Shown here: in pieces, positions 49,507 to 59,503 of the stretch
How positions within the stretch are numbered: position 1 is the first letter of the stretch
How the letters are laid out: each line of letters begins with the position of its first letter
Assembly: GCF_003987595.1 (NCBI RefSeq)
Contig: NZ_NGJZ01000001.1
Span: 310,001-374,000, forward strand
Source: Vagococcus entomophilus
GTDB taxonomy: Bacteria; Bacillota; Bacilli; Lactobacillales; Vagococcaceae
Reading direction: 5' to 3'
Length of the DNA stretch: 64,000 nucleotides
Made by a program: the position numbers and the translations under genes
Notes under the pieces: model-generated
Databases searched by the model: none
The model's input: only the letters and a program-made list of their open reading frames with translations
What the model was told of the DNA's origin: nothing

Positions 49507-51258
49507 ATGTCGATTTTTAGAAAATTAAGCTGGTTTTTTAAGTTGGAGAAAAAAACTTATTTAATCGGTGTATCAAGTTTGATTTTAGTAGCGCTGATCC
49601 AACTGATTCCTCCAAAAGTGATTGGGATTGTAGTGGATAGCATTGCGAGTAGGCAACTAACCGCTAAACAACTTATTATATGGGTAGGAATCTTAATTTT
49701 AGTTGCTGTTACACAATATTTTTTACGCTATGTATGGAGAACCAATATTTGGGGCGGCTCTTCCCGTTTAGAAAAAATGTTGCGTAAAAGATTATTTCAT
49801 CATTTTACAGTGATGGACAACACCTTTTTCAAAGAGCATCGGACAGGAGATCTGATGGCGCATGCAACTAATGACTTAACAGCCATTCAAAATGTTGCTG
49901 GGGCAGGGATCTTAACGTTTGCGGACTCTTTTATTACGGGGAGTATCACGATTGTTGCAATGGTTCTTTTTGTTGATTGGCGTTTGACCCTCATTGCGTT
50001 ATTACCGTTACCTCTGCTAGCTCTTACTTCTAAAATATTAGGTGCTAAGCTGCACGATGCTTTTCGTGAGTCACAAGAGACCTTCTCGGATATCAATGAC
50101 AAAACACAAGAGAGTGTTTCGGGGATAAAAGTAATCAAAACATTTGGTCAAGAAAAAGAAGACATTGAAGAATTTGAGCAAAAAATTAATCACTCAATTG
50201 AAAAAAATAATCGAGTGAATACGTTAGATGCGCTTTTTGACCCACTGATTACGATAATTATTGGAGCTGCTTATGTGATTACTATTGTTTTAGGGGGCTA
50301 TTATGTTGTACACAAGCAGATTACTATTGGTCAATTTGTTTCATTTATCAATTATATTGCCATGCTTGTATGGCCAATGTTCGCAATTGGTCGTTTGTTT
50401 AATGTATTAGAAAGAGGAAATGCTAGTTATGACCGGGTGCAAGAAATGCTGAGTAAAAAATCCTCTATTGTAGAAAGAGAAAATGCAATTACTGAACCAG
50501 CTAAAGGGACGATTCAGTTTGAAATCAATCAATTCCAATATCCCGATGGTGAGCATCCAGTATTAACAAATATTGATTTTACCTTGGAGCAAGGACATAC
50601 ACTCGGGATAGTTGGAAAAACTGGTGCTGGAAAAACGACTTTATTGAAGCTGCTGTTACGAGAATACGATGACTACGCTGGAACGATTCAGTTTGGAAAA
50701 CAAGATATTAGAGATTATTCGCTTAATGCGCTTCTTCAATCGATCGGCTATGTGCCACAAGATCATTTTTTATTTTCAATGACAGTGAAAGACAATATTC
50801 GTTTTGCTAGTCCAAAACTTTCCCAAGCAAAAGTCGAGGAAGTAGCAGAACTTACAGCAATTCATGAAGATATTCTTTCTTTTCCAGAGCAGTATGAAAC
50901 AATGGTTGGAGAAAGAGGTGTTTCACTTTCAGGTGGTCAAAAGCAACGTTTGTCCATTGCACGCGCCTTAGTGCTAAATCCAGAATTACTTATTTTGGAC
51001 GATGCTTTATCAGCCGTAGATGCTAAGACAGAAGAGAAAATTCTATCGAATCTAAAAGAGCAAAGAAAAGAGAAGACTACGATTATTGCGGCACACCGTT
51101 TGAGTAGTGTCAAACATGCGCAAGAAATTTTAGTTTTGGACGAAGGGAAAATTATAGAGCGTGGAACACATCAGGCGTTACTCGCAAAACAGGGTTGGTA
51201 CGCGAAAATGTATGAGCAACAACAGTTAGCAGAAAAAATAGAAGGGAGTGAAGGCTAA
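49507..51258 (+). CDS. Heterodimeric ABC exporter, subunit with degenerate ATPase site
   Basis: 583 residues: six membrane helices (about 15-300) and a C-terminal ATPase. Walker A is VGKTGAGKTTLL (about 367-378), the signature is canonical LSGGQKQ (about 474), but Walker B ends LLILDD so the catalytic glutamate is Asp. This is the hallmark of the non-catalytic partner in heterodimeric exporters such as LmrCD, BmrCD or EfrCD. The substrate is probably lipophilic drugs or lipids; it cannot be read from sequence. The partner gene follows after 2 bases. Confidence 0.92.
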   Translation: MSIFRKLSWFFKLEKKTYLIGVSSLILVALIQLIPPKVIGIVVDSIASRQLTAKQLIIWVGILILVAVTQYFLRYVWRTNIWGGSSRLEKMLRKRLFHHFTVMDNTFFKEHRTGDLMAHATNDLTAIQNVAGAGILTFADSFITGSITIVAMVLFVDWRLTLIALLPLPLLALTSKILGAKLHDAFRESQETFSDINDKTQESVSGIKVIKTFGQEKEDIEEFEQKINHSIEKNNRVNTLDALFDPLITIIIGAAYVITIVLGGYYVVHKQITIGQFVSFINYIAMLVWPMFAIGRLFNVLERGNASYDRVQEMLSKKSSIVERENAITEPAKGTIQFEINQFQYPDGEHPVLTNIDFTLEQGHTLGIVGKTGAGKTTLLKLLLREYDDYAGTIQFGKQDIRDYSLNALLQSIGYVPQDHFLFSMTVKDNIRFASPKLSQAKVEEVAELTAIHEDILSFPEQYETMVGERGVSLSGGQKQRLSIARALVLNPELLILDDALSAVDAKTEEKILSNLKEQRKEKTTIIAAHRLSSVKHAQEILVLDEGKIIERGTHQALLAKQGWYAKMYEQQQLAEKIEGSEG

Positions 51259-51260
51259 TC

Positions 51261-53042
51261 ATGCAAAAAAATAATTCAGAATGGTCAAAATCAATGTCCA
51301 TCAAAGAACAACTAGCAGTGACACGTCGCATGCTGAAGTTTGCTCGACCATTTAAAAAAATTTTTGCTTGGGCGATATTTTTTGCGATTCTTCTTTCAGG
51401 CATGAATGTTTTGTTACCTAAAATATTGCAAGTATTTATGGACCAATATTTGACGCCTAAAACTGCAACAACTAAAATTATATTATTTTTTGGTGGTCTC
51501 TATTTTATTGGGATTTTAGTGAAAAGTATTGTTTGGTTTTTTCAAGGGTATCTCTATTCAAAAGCTTCCCTTAATACGTATCAAAGTGTTCGAGTTCGCT
51601 TATTTGAAAAGTTGCATACCCTTGGGATGCGTTATTTTGATCAGACGCCTGCTGGTTCAATCGTTTCGCGAGTGACCAATGATACAGATACTTTATTTGA
51701 ATTTTGGTTTGTTTTCTTGATGATTCTTACAGGAGTCTTTGCAGTGATCTCTTCGTTTATTGCAATGGCGTTAATTAATGTCAAAATCACAATTGCTTGC
51801 CTGTTTTTCTTACCCTTTCTTTTGATTATTATCTGGTATTATCAAAAATTCAGTTCCAAAGTTTACCGAAATATGCGGGAGAAACTGAGCCAATTGAACA
51901 CGAAGTTAAATGAATCCATTTCTGGGATGAGTATTATTCAACAATTTCGTCAAGAGCATCGTTTAGAAGAGGAATTTGAACAGACAAATGATGAATATCT
52001 ACAAACCAGACTTTCAATGATTAAAACCAATTCTTTATTGCTGGCTCCGATTATCAATTTATTAATGGCTTTGGCCACAGCGCTCGTACTTTCTATGTTT
52101 GGGTACCAGGCATTGGAACACCCCGTTGAAGTAGGGATGATTTATGCGTTTATTTCATATGTGCAAGCTTTCTTTAATCCAATGACCAACATGATGGATT
52201 ATCTAAGTATCTATCAAGATGGAATGGTTGCGGGAACCAGAATTTTTAAAGTGCTCGATCATGAAGAATTTGCTCCTAAACAAAATTCAGATGCAGATGC
52301 AAAAGTCACAGAAGGAAAAATTGAATTTAGAAACGTGAGCTTTTCTTATGACGGAGAACACAATGTACTAAATAATATTAGTTTTGTGGCAAAACCAGGT
52401 GAAACTGTGGCACTTGTGGGGCATACGGGAAGTGGAAAAAGTTCGATAATCAATGTAATGATGCGTTTCTATGAATTTTATGACGGGGAAATACTGATAG
52501 ATGACCGTGATATTCGGACGTACCCTTTAAAAGAATTACGCGAAAAAATGGGGCTAGTTTTACAAGATGCGTTCATGTTTTATGGCGATATTGCAGGAAA
52601 TATTCGCTTACTTAATTCTAATATCACTGACCAACAAATTAAAGAAGCTGCGGAATTTGTCCAAGCAGATAAATTTATCGAAACGTTACCTGGAAAATAT
52701 CATGCAAAAGTGATTGAACGGGGAGCCAGTTATTCAAGCGGCCAACGTCAGCTGATTTCTTTTGCTCGCACGATTGTTACCAATCCTAAAATGCTTATTT
52801 TAGATGAGGCAACTGCTAATATTGATACGGAAACTGAATCCTTGATTCAAGAAGGATTAGCAAAAATGCGTCAAGGTAGAACCACGATTGCCATCGCACA
52901 TAGGCTATCAACCATTCGAGATGCTAATTTAATTTTGGTCTTGGAAAAAGGTCATGTTGTGGAGCGGGGCAACCATGATTCGTTAATTGAACAAGGTGGT
53001 CTTTACTATGATATGTACCGTTTGCAAAGCAATCAATCTTAA
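51261..53042 (+). CDS. Heterodimeric ABC exporter, catalytic subunit
   Basis: 593 residues with six membrane helices and an ATPase domain. Walker A is VGHTGSGKSS (about 386-395). The signature is YSSGQRQ rather than LSGGQ, and Walker B MLILDE keeps the catalytic glutamate (about residue 516). In the dimer its Walker A/B site pairs with the canonical LSGGQ of the partner, making one full and one degenerate site. GGGAGTGAAGG near the end of the upstream gene serves as ribosome-binding site, so translation is coupled. Confidence 0.92.
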   Translation: MQKNNSEWSKSMSIKEQLAVTRRMLKFARPFKKIFAWAIFFAILLSGMNVLLPKILQVFMDQYLTPKTATTKIILFFGGLYFIGILVKSIVWFFQGYLYSKASLNTYQSVRVRLFEKLHTLGMRYFDQTPAGSIVSRVTNDTDTLFEFWFVFLMILTGVFAVISSFIAMALINVKITIACLFFLPFLLIIIWYYQKFSSKVYRNMREKLSQLNTKLNESISGMSIIQQFRQEHRLEEEFEQTNDEYLQTRLSMIKTNSLLLAPIINLLMALATALVLSMFGYQALEHPVEVGMIYAFISYVQAFFNPMTNMMDYLSIYQDGMVAGTRIFKVLDHEEFAPKQNSDADAKVTEGKIEFRNVSFSYDGEHNVLNNISFVAKPGETVALVGHTGSGKSSIINVMMRFYEFYDGEILIDDRDIRTYPLKELREKMGLVLQDAFMFYGDIAGNIRLLNSNITDQQIKEAAEFVQADKFIETLPGKYHAKVIERGASYSSGQRQLISFARTIVTNPKMLILDEATANIDTETESLIQEGLAKMRQGRTTIAIAHRLSTIRDANLILVLEKGHVVERGNHDSLIEQGGLYYDMYRLQSNQS

Positions 53043-53144
53043 TCCTGGAGTAAATAATTGAAAAATAGCAACAATCCAACAATCACTTTGGCTAGATAAC
53101 GGGAGTAAACATGTGGTGAATTGTGTTAATTGAATCAAATTTTT

Positions 53145-53187
53145 ATTGTGAAACAAAACTAATTTTTGCTTTTGTTTCACAATTTTT
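53145..53187 (+). terminator. Terminator after the ABC exporter
   Basis: A perfect 14-bp stem (53145-53158 with 53170-53183), an 11-base loop and a T-tract. The gap from 53043 to 53325 otherwise shows only a probable TATGAT -10 at 53290-53295 for the next gene. Confidence 0.85.
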
Positions 53188-53325
53188 ATGAAATGGATTG
53201 TCCATTTATATTTGAAAATAGGGTTAAAATTGGGATACAGACCCAGGTAAGAGGAATAAAAATATTTCTGATTAAGCCGATTTTTGTGTTATGATAAATG
53301 TATCATGAGGGTTCGGAGGAGAGGT

Positions 53326-54087
53326 ATGTTTCATTACAAAAGCGTACAGAAATTAAACGAATTAGAGCTTGGCGTCTACAATTATGTGATGACTCATAGA
53401 GATGAAGTCATGCATATGAAAATTAGACAGTTAGCGGCTAATGCCCATGTATCGACCACGACTGTCTTGCGTTTTTGTACAAAAATGGGCTACGAAGGTT
53501 ATTCTGATTTTAAGCTTCAACTAAAAATAGAAAAAGAAAATAAAGCGCTGAGCAACTTATCTAAGCGTGATGATGAATTGCAAGATTTTTTTAAATTAGC
53601 GAGGAAACCAGCATTTCAGCAAAATATTTTAGCGTGCGCACAGATGCTTCAAAAAGCATCACGTCTCTTTTTTTTTGGTATGGGTAGCAGTGGTATGATG
53701 GCACAGTATGGAGCACGTTTGTTTTCTACGGTAGGCATAGATACACTAAACATTGAAGATTCCTTTTATCCATTACCTGATACGGATAACGAATCGACTA
53801 TTTTGGTAGTGCTATCTGTATCTGGCGAAACGGAAATGATGCTGCAACTTGTGTCACGTTTAAAAGCAAGAGGCGTGCTAATTATCAGTATTACCAATCA
53901 CGAAACATCAACATTGGCCAAAATTTCAGATAGAAGCATTCCGTGTTACATTCCCATTGAGTTGGTTGCTGACCATTACAATGTTACCAGTCAAGTTCCA
54001 ACTGTCTATCTTTTAGAGGAACTAGCAAGAAAAGCAAGACAACTGAAAGAGAAACATGGCAAAACGCTGGATAGTTTGGAGAAGTAA
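53326..54087 (+). CDS. RpiR/MurR-family regulator with SIS domain
   Basis: 253 residues: an N-terminal RpiR HTH (MKIRQLAANAHVSTTTVLRFCTKMGYEGYSDFK, about 32-65) and a C-terminal SIS sugar-phosphate-binding domain (FFFGMGSSGMMAQYGARLF ... LSVSGETEM). It senses a phosphosugar, but the ligand and target are unknown; no sugar gene is adjacent. An in-frame GTG at 53284 lies upstream of the likely -10, and GGAGGAGAGGT before the ATG at 53326 fixes the start. Confidence 0.88.
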   Translation: MFHYKSVQKLNELELGVYNYVMTHRDEVMHMKIRQLAANAHVSTTTVLRFCTKMGYEGYSDFKLQLKIEKENKALSNLSKRDDELQDFFKLARKPAFQQNILACAQMLQKASRLFFFGMGSSGMMAQYGARLFSTVGIDTLNIEDSFYPLPDTDNESTILVVLSVSGETEMMLQLVSRLKARGVLIISITNHETSTLAKISDRSIPCYIPIELVADHYNVTSQVPTVYLLEELARKARQLKEKHGKTLDSLEK

Positions 54088-54154
54088 TAGACAAAAAGTA
54101 TTTTAGCACGTACAATGAAGAGAGCATTTTTAATTAAGCAAGGGAGGACAAGTA

Positions 54155-55471
54155 ATGTCCATGTTTTTAGATCAGGTAACCATAGATGTCAAAGCTGGAA
54201 AAGGCGGAGACGGAATGGTTGCATTTAGAAGAGAAAAATACGTTCCTGATGGAGGACCAGCTGGTGGCGATGGGGGTCATGGTGGTGATGTGGTGCTCGT
54301 AGTTGATGAGGGATTACGTACATTGATGGATTTTCGTTTTAATCGTCATTTCAAAGCACTTCCGGGAGAAAATGGGATGAGTAAGGGTATGCATGGTCGA
54401 GGCGCAGAGGATCAGCATATTCCTGTACCGCCTGGCACAACTGTTAAAGATGCGGAGACTGGCAAGGTACTTGGAGACTTATTACATAATAAGCAAGAAT
54501 TAGTCATCGCACAAGGTGGACGTGGTGGACGTGGAAACATCCGCTTTGCTTCCCCAAAAAATCCAGCGCCAGAAATTGCTGAAAACGGTGAACCAGGTCA
54601 AGAAAGAAAAATTGAACTAGAGTTGAAAGTTTTAGCAGATGCCGGATTAGTAGGATTTCCTTCAGTTGGAAAATCAACAATTTTATCTGTCATTTCAAAA
54701 GCTAGACCGAAGATAGGGGCGTATCACTTTACAACGCTTGTGCCTAATCTAGGGATGGTAAGCACCGCTGAGGGCAATAGTTTTGTGGTTGCAGACTTGC
54801 CAGGATTGATTGAAGGCGCTTCTCAAGGAGTAGGGCTTGGAACACAATTTTTACGTCATATTGAAAGAACACGGGTAATATTACATGTGATTGATATGAG
54901 TGGTATGGAAGGACGCGATCCGTATGAGGATTACTTAGCAATTAATAAAGAGCTAGAGTCTCATAATTTACGCTTGTTGGAGCGACCTCAAATAATTGTA
55001 GCCAATAAGATGGACATGCCAGATGCAGAAGCTAATTTAAAAGAGTTCAAAGAAAAATTAGCCAATCTAAGAGAAGACGAGTTTGCCAAAGAACAATTGG
55101 TATTCCCAATCTCAAGCATTACACGTCAAGGATTCGAACCGTTGCTAAATGCAACCTCAGAACTGCTTGATGTGACACCCGAATTTCCAATATATGACGA
55201 AGAAACTGCTGAAGAGGAAAGCGTATTATACGGCTTTGACGTAGGAGATCGTCCATTTGAAATTACGCGCGATGCTGATGCAACTTGGATTTTGTCGGGT
55301 CCTGGAATTGAAAAATTATTCAAGATGACGAATTTCGACCATGACGAAAGTACGATGAGATTTGCTCGTCAACTTAGAGGATTGGGCGTTGATGAGGCAT
55401 TACGAGAACGTGGTGCTCGAGATGGTGATTTGGTTCGTATCGATAAGTTTGAATTTGAATTTATTGACTAA
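54155..55471 (+). CDS. obg: GTPase Obg (CgtA)
   Basis: 438 residues. A glycine-rich N-terminal Obg fold ([32 protein letters not shown]) precedes the G domain, with G1 GFPSVGKST (about 167-175), G3 DLPGLIEGA and G4 NKMD, and a C-terminal OCT domain (about 360-438). It binds the 50S subunit and responds to (p)ppGpp; usually essential. AAGGGAGGACAAG precedes the ATG. Confidence 0.97.
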   Translation: MSMFLDQVTIDVKAGKGGDGMVAFRREKYVPDGGPAGGDGGHGGDVVLVVDEGLRTLMDFRFNRHFKALPGENGMSKGMHGRGAEDQHIPVPPGTTVKDAETGKVLGDLLHNKQELVIAQGGRGGRGNIRFASPKNPAPEIAENGEPGQERKIELELKVLADAGLVGFPSVGKSTILSVISKARPKIGAYHFTTLVPNLGMVSTAEGNSFVVADLPGLIEGASQGVGLGTQFLRHIERTRVILHVIDMSGMEGRDPYEDYLAINKELESHNLRLLERPQIIVANKMDMPDAEANLKEFKEKLANLREDEFAKEQLVFPISSITRQGFEPLLNATSELLDVTPEFPIYDEETAEEESVLYGFDVGDRPFEITRDADATWILSGPGIEKLFKMTNFDHDESTMRFARQLRGLGVDEALRERGARDGDLVRIDKFEFEFID

Positions 55472-55503
55472 GAATGAATCGCACGAATAAAGAGAGAAAG
55501 TAA

Positions 55504-55550
55504 AAAGAGGAGGGAGTTTCGGCAGATGCTAAGACTCTTTCCTCTTTTAT
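55504..55550 (+). terminator. Terminator after obg
   Basis: A 14-bp stem with two G-T pairs (55504-55517 with 55534-55547), a 16-base loop and a T-rich tail. Confidence 0.75.
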
Positions 55551-55553
55551 GTT

Positions 55554-55604
55554 TTTACAAAAAAAAGTGGAGACATGGTATACTTGATTTAAGCTTTGTT
55601 TATG
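55554..55604 (+). promoter_or_regulatory. Promoter and CiaR-box-like direct repeat before the two-component genes
   Basis: An extended -10 (TGGTATACT, TATACT at 55579-55584) has only a distant -35 (TTTACA, 55554-55559, 19-base spacer). Across the probable start lies TTTAAG-N5-TTTATG (55588-55604). This differs at one base from the TTTAAG-N5-TTTAAG repeat bound by CiaR in streptococci, which suggests autoregulation by the CiaR-like regulator encoded next. Confidence 0.55.
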
Positions 55605-55653
55605 GTAATTTTAATAGAATTAAGGAGCAAAAGAAAAAGTAAGTAGGTGCAAA

Positions 55654-56331
55654 ATGATTAAAATATTAGTGGTAGAAGATGATAAAATTCTTTCAGATAG
55701 TATTGAATCGGTAGTCAAAGAATTAGGCGAGATTACCCAAATCTATGATGGTGAAGAAGGCTTGTATGAGGCAGAACAAGATATTTATGACTTGATTTTG
55801 CTTGATTTAATGCTGCCTTCAATGAATGGCTACGAAGTATTACAACAATTAAGAAAACGTTCGATTGCAACGCCAGTTTTAATTTTAACGGCAAAAGATG
55901 GATTAGATGATAAGGTAAAAGGATTCACTCAAGGTGCGGATGACTATTTGACCAAACCTTTTCACAGGGAAGAACTATTACTTAGAGCAAAAGCATTGCT
56001 AAAGCGTACATTGGGTTTGCATGAAGAAAATAGATTGAAACTAGGCGAAATTGAGTGCGACTTGGGAAGTCGCGTGGTGCATTATCAAAATCAAGAGTTT
56101 ATTCTGCAAGGAAAAGAATTTGATTTATTGACATACTTAATTCAAAATAAAAATATGATTGTCACAAAAGAGCAAATCTTTGACAGAATTTGGGGGTTTG
56201 ATTCTGAAACCTCATTGACAGTTGTAGAGGTATATATGAGCAATTTAAGAAAACATATGAAGGCAACAGGTCTGGATAAAAAAATTAAAACACTCCGAAA
56301 TGTCGGATACATGTTAGATGCGAAAGAGTGA
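55654..56331 (+). CDS. ciaR: CiaR-like OmpR-family response regulator
   Basis: 225 residues: a receiver with acidic pair at 9-10, phosphorylated Asp51 (LILLDLMLP) and Lys in DYLTKPF, then an OmpR winged helix (LLGKEFDLL-like LQGKEFDLLTYLIQ, IFDRIWGFDSETSLTVVEVYMSNLRKH, LRNVGYML). It resembles CiaR of streptococci along its whole length, including DGEEGLYEAEQDIYDLILLDLMLPS. CiaR responds to cell-wall stress and beta-lactams. The histidine kinase gene follows by 9 bases. Confidence 0.85.
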   Translation: MIKILVVEDDKILSDSIESVVKELGEITQIYDGEEGLYEAEQDIYDLILLDLMLPSMNGYEVLQQLRKRSIATPVLILTAKDGLDDKVKGFTQGADDYLTKPFHREELLLRAKALLKRTLGLHEENRLKLGEIECDLGSRVVHYQNQEFILQGKEFDLLTYLIQNKNMIVTKEQIFDRIWGFDSETSLTVVEVYMSNLRKHMKATGLDKKIKTLRNVGYMLDAKE

Positions 56332-56340
56332 GGAACGTGC

Positions 56341-57657
56341 ATGCAAAATTTGATGGATAAAAAGCAGTATAGAAGATTTTTCTTAATAAACTTAGGGTCT
56401 TTTGCACTTATTTTTATTGTTCTAGGTTTGATTGTCTTCCAGATTTTAGAGCGATCATTATATGCGTCAATTGATGGAAACTTATCAAGTTTATCAACAA
56501 ATCAGCAGTATTTACAAAATGAACTGCTCCGAACGAATTCCCTAGAGAAAGTCCCATCTGGCCTTCAAATTGGGGGGCTTAGAGTTGCTGGGAAACCACT
56601 GCCTACAAATTTTCAAACGCAAACTTTGATCTGGTCCAGCTCAGGCGAAATAAAAAACAAAGCACGTTTAGGGGAGCGTTACGACTCTTTTTCCAAGCTT
56701 AAACTGCGAAAAAAGAAATTGAATCAGATCGTCGATGTTACAACAAAAGACTTGAATGGAAATACGCTTTCTTTTCGCTCCATAACAGTTCAACTCGAAG
56801 AAGATGACGAGGAAGGAAATCCTTTGTATGTTCAGATCTTGTACAACACAAATGCGACACGAGAAACTGTGAATCAATTTAAAAATGTACTGATTATCTG
56901 CATGGTGATTTTTTGGTTTATTTCAATCGCTCTCAGTTATTATCTGTCTAGAATTAATATGAAACCAGTACTTCACTCTTGGAAAAAGCAACAAGAATTT
57001 GTCGAAAATGCTTCACATGAGTTACGGACGCCCTTAACAATTATCCAAAGCAAATTGGAAAATATGTTTGTGCATCCTTCTCACACCGTATTAGAAGAGT
57101 CAGAAAGTATCGCGCTTGCACTCGGTGAGGTAAGAAGGCTCAATCAGTTAACCAGAGATTTATTATTATTAGCGCGCTCAGATTCGAATATGGCAGTTGT
57201 TAAAAAGGAACCGGTCAATGTATCGGAATTTATGAAGCAAGTAATTGATCCGTATAAGGAGATAGCTGAGACTCAGAACAAAACGCTTTATGCAACTGAG
57301 GATGCAACAAAACAAGTGGTTTTTGACCCAAAAAGGATTCATCAGTTGTTGGTAATTTTGATTGATAACGCGCTCAAATTTACTCAAGAAGGCGATGAAA
57401 TTGAAGTTTTCTCTACTATTAAAAACCAACAGTGGATTTTAGAAGTTAGAGACAGCGGAAGGGGAATTCCAGATAAAGAGAAGAAACATGTTTTTGATCG
57501 CTTTTACCGAGAAGATAGTGCAAGGCAGCGAGAAACTGGTGGATATGGTCTGGGATTAGCCATCGCGATGTGGATTGTGAAAAATCACAATGGAAAGATT
57601 ACAATCAGAGATAACCAGCCTAAAGGAACGGTTTTCCATGTTGAAATTCCATTTTAA
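56341..57657 (+). CDS. ciaH: CiaH-like sensor histidine kinase
   Basis: 438 residues: membrane helices at about 12-35 and 181-203 flank an extracellular sensor domain of about 145 residues. The HisKA domain follows with the phosphorylated His226 in ENASHELRTPLTIIQ, then the HATPase domain (N box LVILIDNALKFT, G1 RDSGRGIP, G2 GYGLGLAIA). No HAMP domain is obvious. It partners the regulator encoded just upstream; the signal is unknown, probably cell-envelope stress by family. Confidence 0.9.
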   Translation: MQNLMDKKQYRRFFLINLGSFALIFIVLGLIVFQILERSLYASIDGNLSSLSTNQQYLQNELLRTNSLEKVPSGLQIGGLRVAGKPLPTNFQTQTLIWSSSGEIKNKARLGERYDSFSKLKLRKKKLNQIVDVTTKDLNGNTLSFRSITVQLEEDDEEGNPLYVQILYNTNATRETVNQFKNVLIICMVIFWFISIALSYYLSRINMKPVLHSWKKQQEFVENASHELRTPLTIIQSKLENMFVHPSHTVLEESESIALALGEVRRLNQLTRDLLLLARSDSNMAVVKKEPVNVSEFMKQVIDPYKEIAETQNKTLYATEDATKQVVFDPKRIHQLLVILIDNALKFTQEGDEIEVFSTIKNQQWILEVRDSGRGIPDKEKKHVFDRFYREDSARQRETGGYGLGLAIAMWIVKNHNGKITIRDNQPKGTVFHVEIPF

Positions 57658-57678
57658 AAAGAATGATTGAGCGGAGAT

Positions 57679-57707
57679 TTGCACATTTTGTGTTTTTCTT
57701 TTACAAT
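57679..57707 (+). promoter_or_regulatory. Promoter of rnz
   Basis: TTGCAC (57679-57684), a 17-base spacer and TACAAT (57702-57707), about 36 bases before the start codon. Confidence 0.8.
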
Positions 57708-57742
57708 ACAGTGTAATTAAGAATTTTTAGAAAGTATGGGTT

Positions 57743-58672
57743 ATGATGGACATTCAATTTTTAGGAACAGGTGCAGGTGTGCCTGCAAAGCAACGAAATG
57801 TAACAAGTATTGCCCTCAAGTTACTAGATGAGCGTAATTCAGTTTGGTTATTTGATTGTGGGGAAGGAACGCAACAACAGATTTTAAGAAGTAGTATTCG
57901 CCCAAGAAAAATAGAAAAAATTTTTATTACGCATCTACACGGAGATCATATCTTTGGCCTTCCTGGCTTATTGAGTAGTCGTTCTTTTCAAGGGGGCAGT
58001 GAACCGTTGACGATTGTGGGACCAAAAGGAATTAAGGAGTTTATTCAAACTAGTCTCAAGATTTCAGAAACACACTTGAAATACCCGATTCATTACAATG
58101 AGATTGAAGAGGGTGGACTGATTTTTAAAGATCATCAATTTCAAGTACATTGTTTGCCACTTGATCACCGAATTACTTGTTATGGTTATCGTATCGAAGA
58201 AGCAGATCAACCAGGCGAATTGCTAGTGGAAAAGCTTCAAAAAGAAGAAGTTCCTTCAGGTCCTATATATGGTCGACTAAAAAAAGGGGAAACAATTCAC
58301 CTTGAAAATGGAAAAATATTATATGGGAAAGATTATTTAGGTCCAGACAAAAAAGGACGCACAGTCACCATATTAGGAGATACTAGGAAACATCCAAACA
58401 GTGTTGAACTTGCTAAGAATGCCGATGTCCTTGTGCATGAGAGTACATTTAATCAACGTGAGGCACAACTAGCTAAAGCGTATTATCACTCTACTACAGT
58501 GGAAGCAGGTCAAGTGGCAAAAGAAGCGAATGTTAAACAGTTGTTTTTGACTCATATTAGTGCGCGTTATATCGGAAAAGCAGCAGTTGAACTTGAAAAT
58601 GAAGCCAAAAAAGTCTTCAAACAAACAAAAGTCGTGAAAGATTTTGATGAGTTTTCTATTCCAACTAAGTAA
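57743..58672 (+). CDS. rnz: Ribonuclease Z
   Basis: 309-residue metallo-beta-lactamase-fold enzyme that cuts the 3' trailer from tRNA precursors lacking encoded CCA. The metal motif is THLHGDH with His64, His66, Asp68 and His69. [16 protein letters not shown] and the flexible exosite arm with GRLKKGE are typical of RNase Z. This suits the tRNA-Arg here, which has no encoded CCA. Two ATG codons in tandem (57743, 57746) are possible starts. Confidence 0.95.
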   Translation: MMDIQFLGTGAGVPAKQRNVTSIALKLLDERNSVWLFDCGEGTQQQILRSSIRPRKIEKIFITHLHGDHIFGLPGLLSSRSFQGGSEPLTIVGPKGIKEFIQTSLKISETHLKYPIHYNEIEEGGLIFKDHQFQVHCLPLDHRITCYGYRIEEADQPGELLVEKLQKEEVPSGPIYGRLKKGETIHLENGKILYGKDYLGPDKKGRTVTILGDTRKHPNSVELAKNADVLVHESTFNQREAQLAKAYYHSTTVEAGQVAKEANVKQLFLTHISARYIGKAAVELENEAKKVFKQTKVVKDFDEFSIPTK

Positions 58673-58687
58673 AAAGGAGGAGAAAAG

Positions 58688-59491
58688 ATGAAAATGGGAT
58701 TTAAAGATTTAACCAATAAAGTTGTTGTGATAACAGGTGGGTCTTCAGGACTGGGTGAACAAATTGCATACGAAGCTGCAAAAAAAAATGCAACTGTGGT
58801 GATTTGTGCAAGACGTATTCAATTAATTGGAAAAGTACGGGAGCGCTGTGAAGAGTTATCTAGTCAGAAGGCTTATGCTTTTCAATTAGATATTGCAGAA
58901 CCAGAAAACATTGAGGAAGTGTACCAAAAAATCATCCATGAAATCGGCAAAATTGACATATTAGTTAACTGTGCTGGTTTTGGCTTATTTGAAACATTTT
59001 CTGATTTTTCGATGGATATAGCTGAAAAAATGTTTCGTGTTAACGTATTAGGTCTAATGTACATGACACAAAAAGTGGCAATCCATATGGGAGAGAGAAG
59101 AGCCGGACATATCATTAATGTAGCCTCTCAGGCGGGGAAAATGGCTACACCTAAAAGTACCGTATACTCGGCAACCAAATTCGCAGTAATTGGGTTTTCC
59201 AATGCACTCAGGCTCGAGCTGAAGCCACTGGGGGTTCAAGTAACAACGGTCAATCCAGGACCCATTGAGACCAACTTCTTTACGATTGCGGATGAAAGTG
59301 GTAGTTATCTATCATCTGTAGACTGGATGGTGCTAAAACCAGAAGTACTGGCAAGTAAAGTTGTACGCTCTATGGGAAGTAATAAAAGAGAGATTAATAG
59401 TCCGTTGTTTATGGAGATGGCAAGCAAGGCATACACGTTATTTCCAAGTGTTGGCGATTATCTAGCAGGTAGTTTATTTAATAAGAAATAG
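58688..59491 (+). CDS. Short-chain dehydrogenase/reductase (YqjQ type)
   Basis: 267 residues, classical SDR: cofactor loop TGGSSGLG (about 16-23), NCAGFG, catalytic Ser147 and Tyr160-x-x-x-Lys164 (YSATK). The C-terminus is moderately hydrophobic. The substrate is unknown; YqjQ-like members lie beside rnz in Bacillus as here. AAGGAGGAG precedes the ATG, 15 bases after rnz, so co-transcription is likely. Confidence 0.88.
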   Translation: MKMGFKDLTNKVVVITGGSSGLGEQIAYEAAKKNATVVICARRIQLIGKVRERCEELSSQKAYAFQLDIAEPENIEEVYQKIIHEIGKIDILVNCAGFGLFETFSDFSMDIAEKMFRVNVLGLMYMTQKVAIHMGERRAGHIINVASQAGKMATPKSTVYSATKFAVIGFSNALRLELKPLGVQVTTVNPGPIETNFFTIADESGSYLSSVDWMVLKPEVLASKVVRSMGSNKREINSPLFMEMASKAYTLFPSVGDYLAGSLFNKK

Positions 59492-59503
59492 GGGGAGTTT
59501 GTA

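Noticed and set aside
53145-53187. Possible Rex-type operator (TTGTGAAAC ... GTTTCACAA)
   Set aside because: The half-sites are too far apart, and the structure with a T-tract right after a gene end is better read as a terminator.
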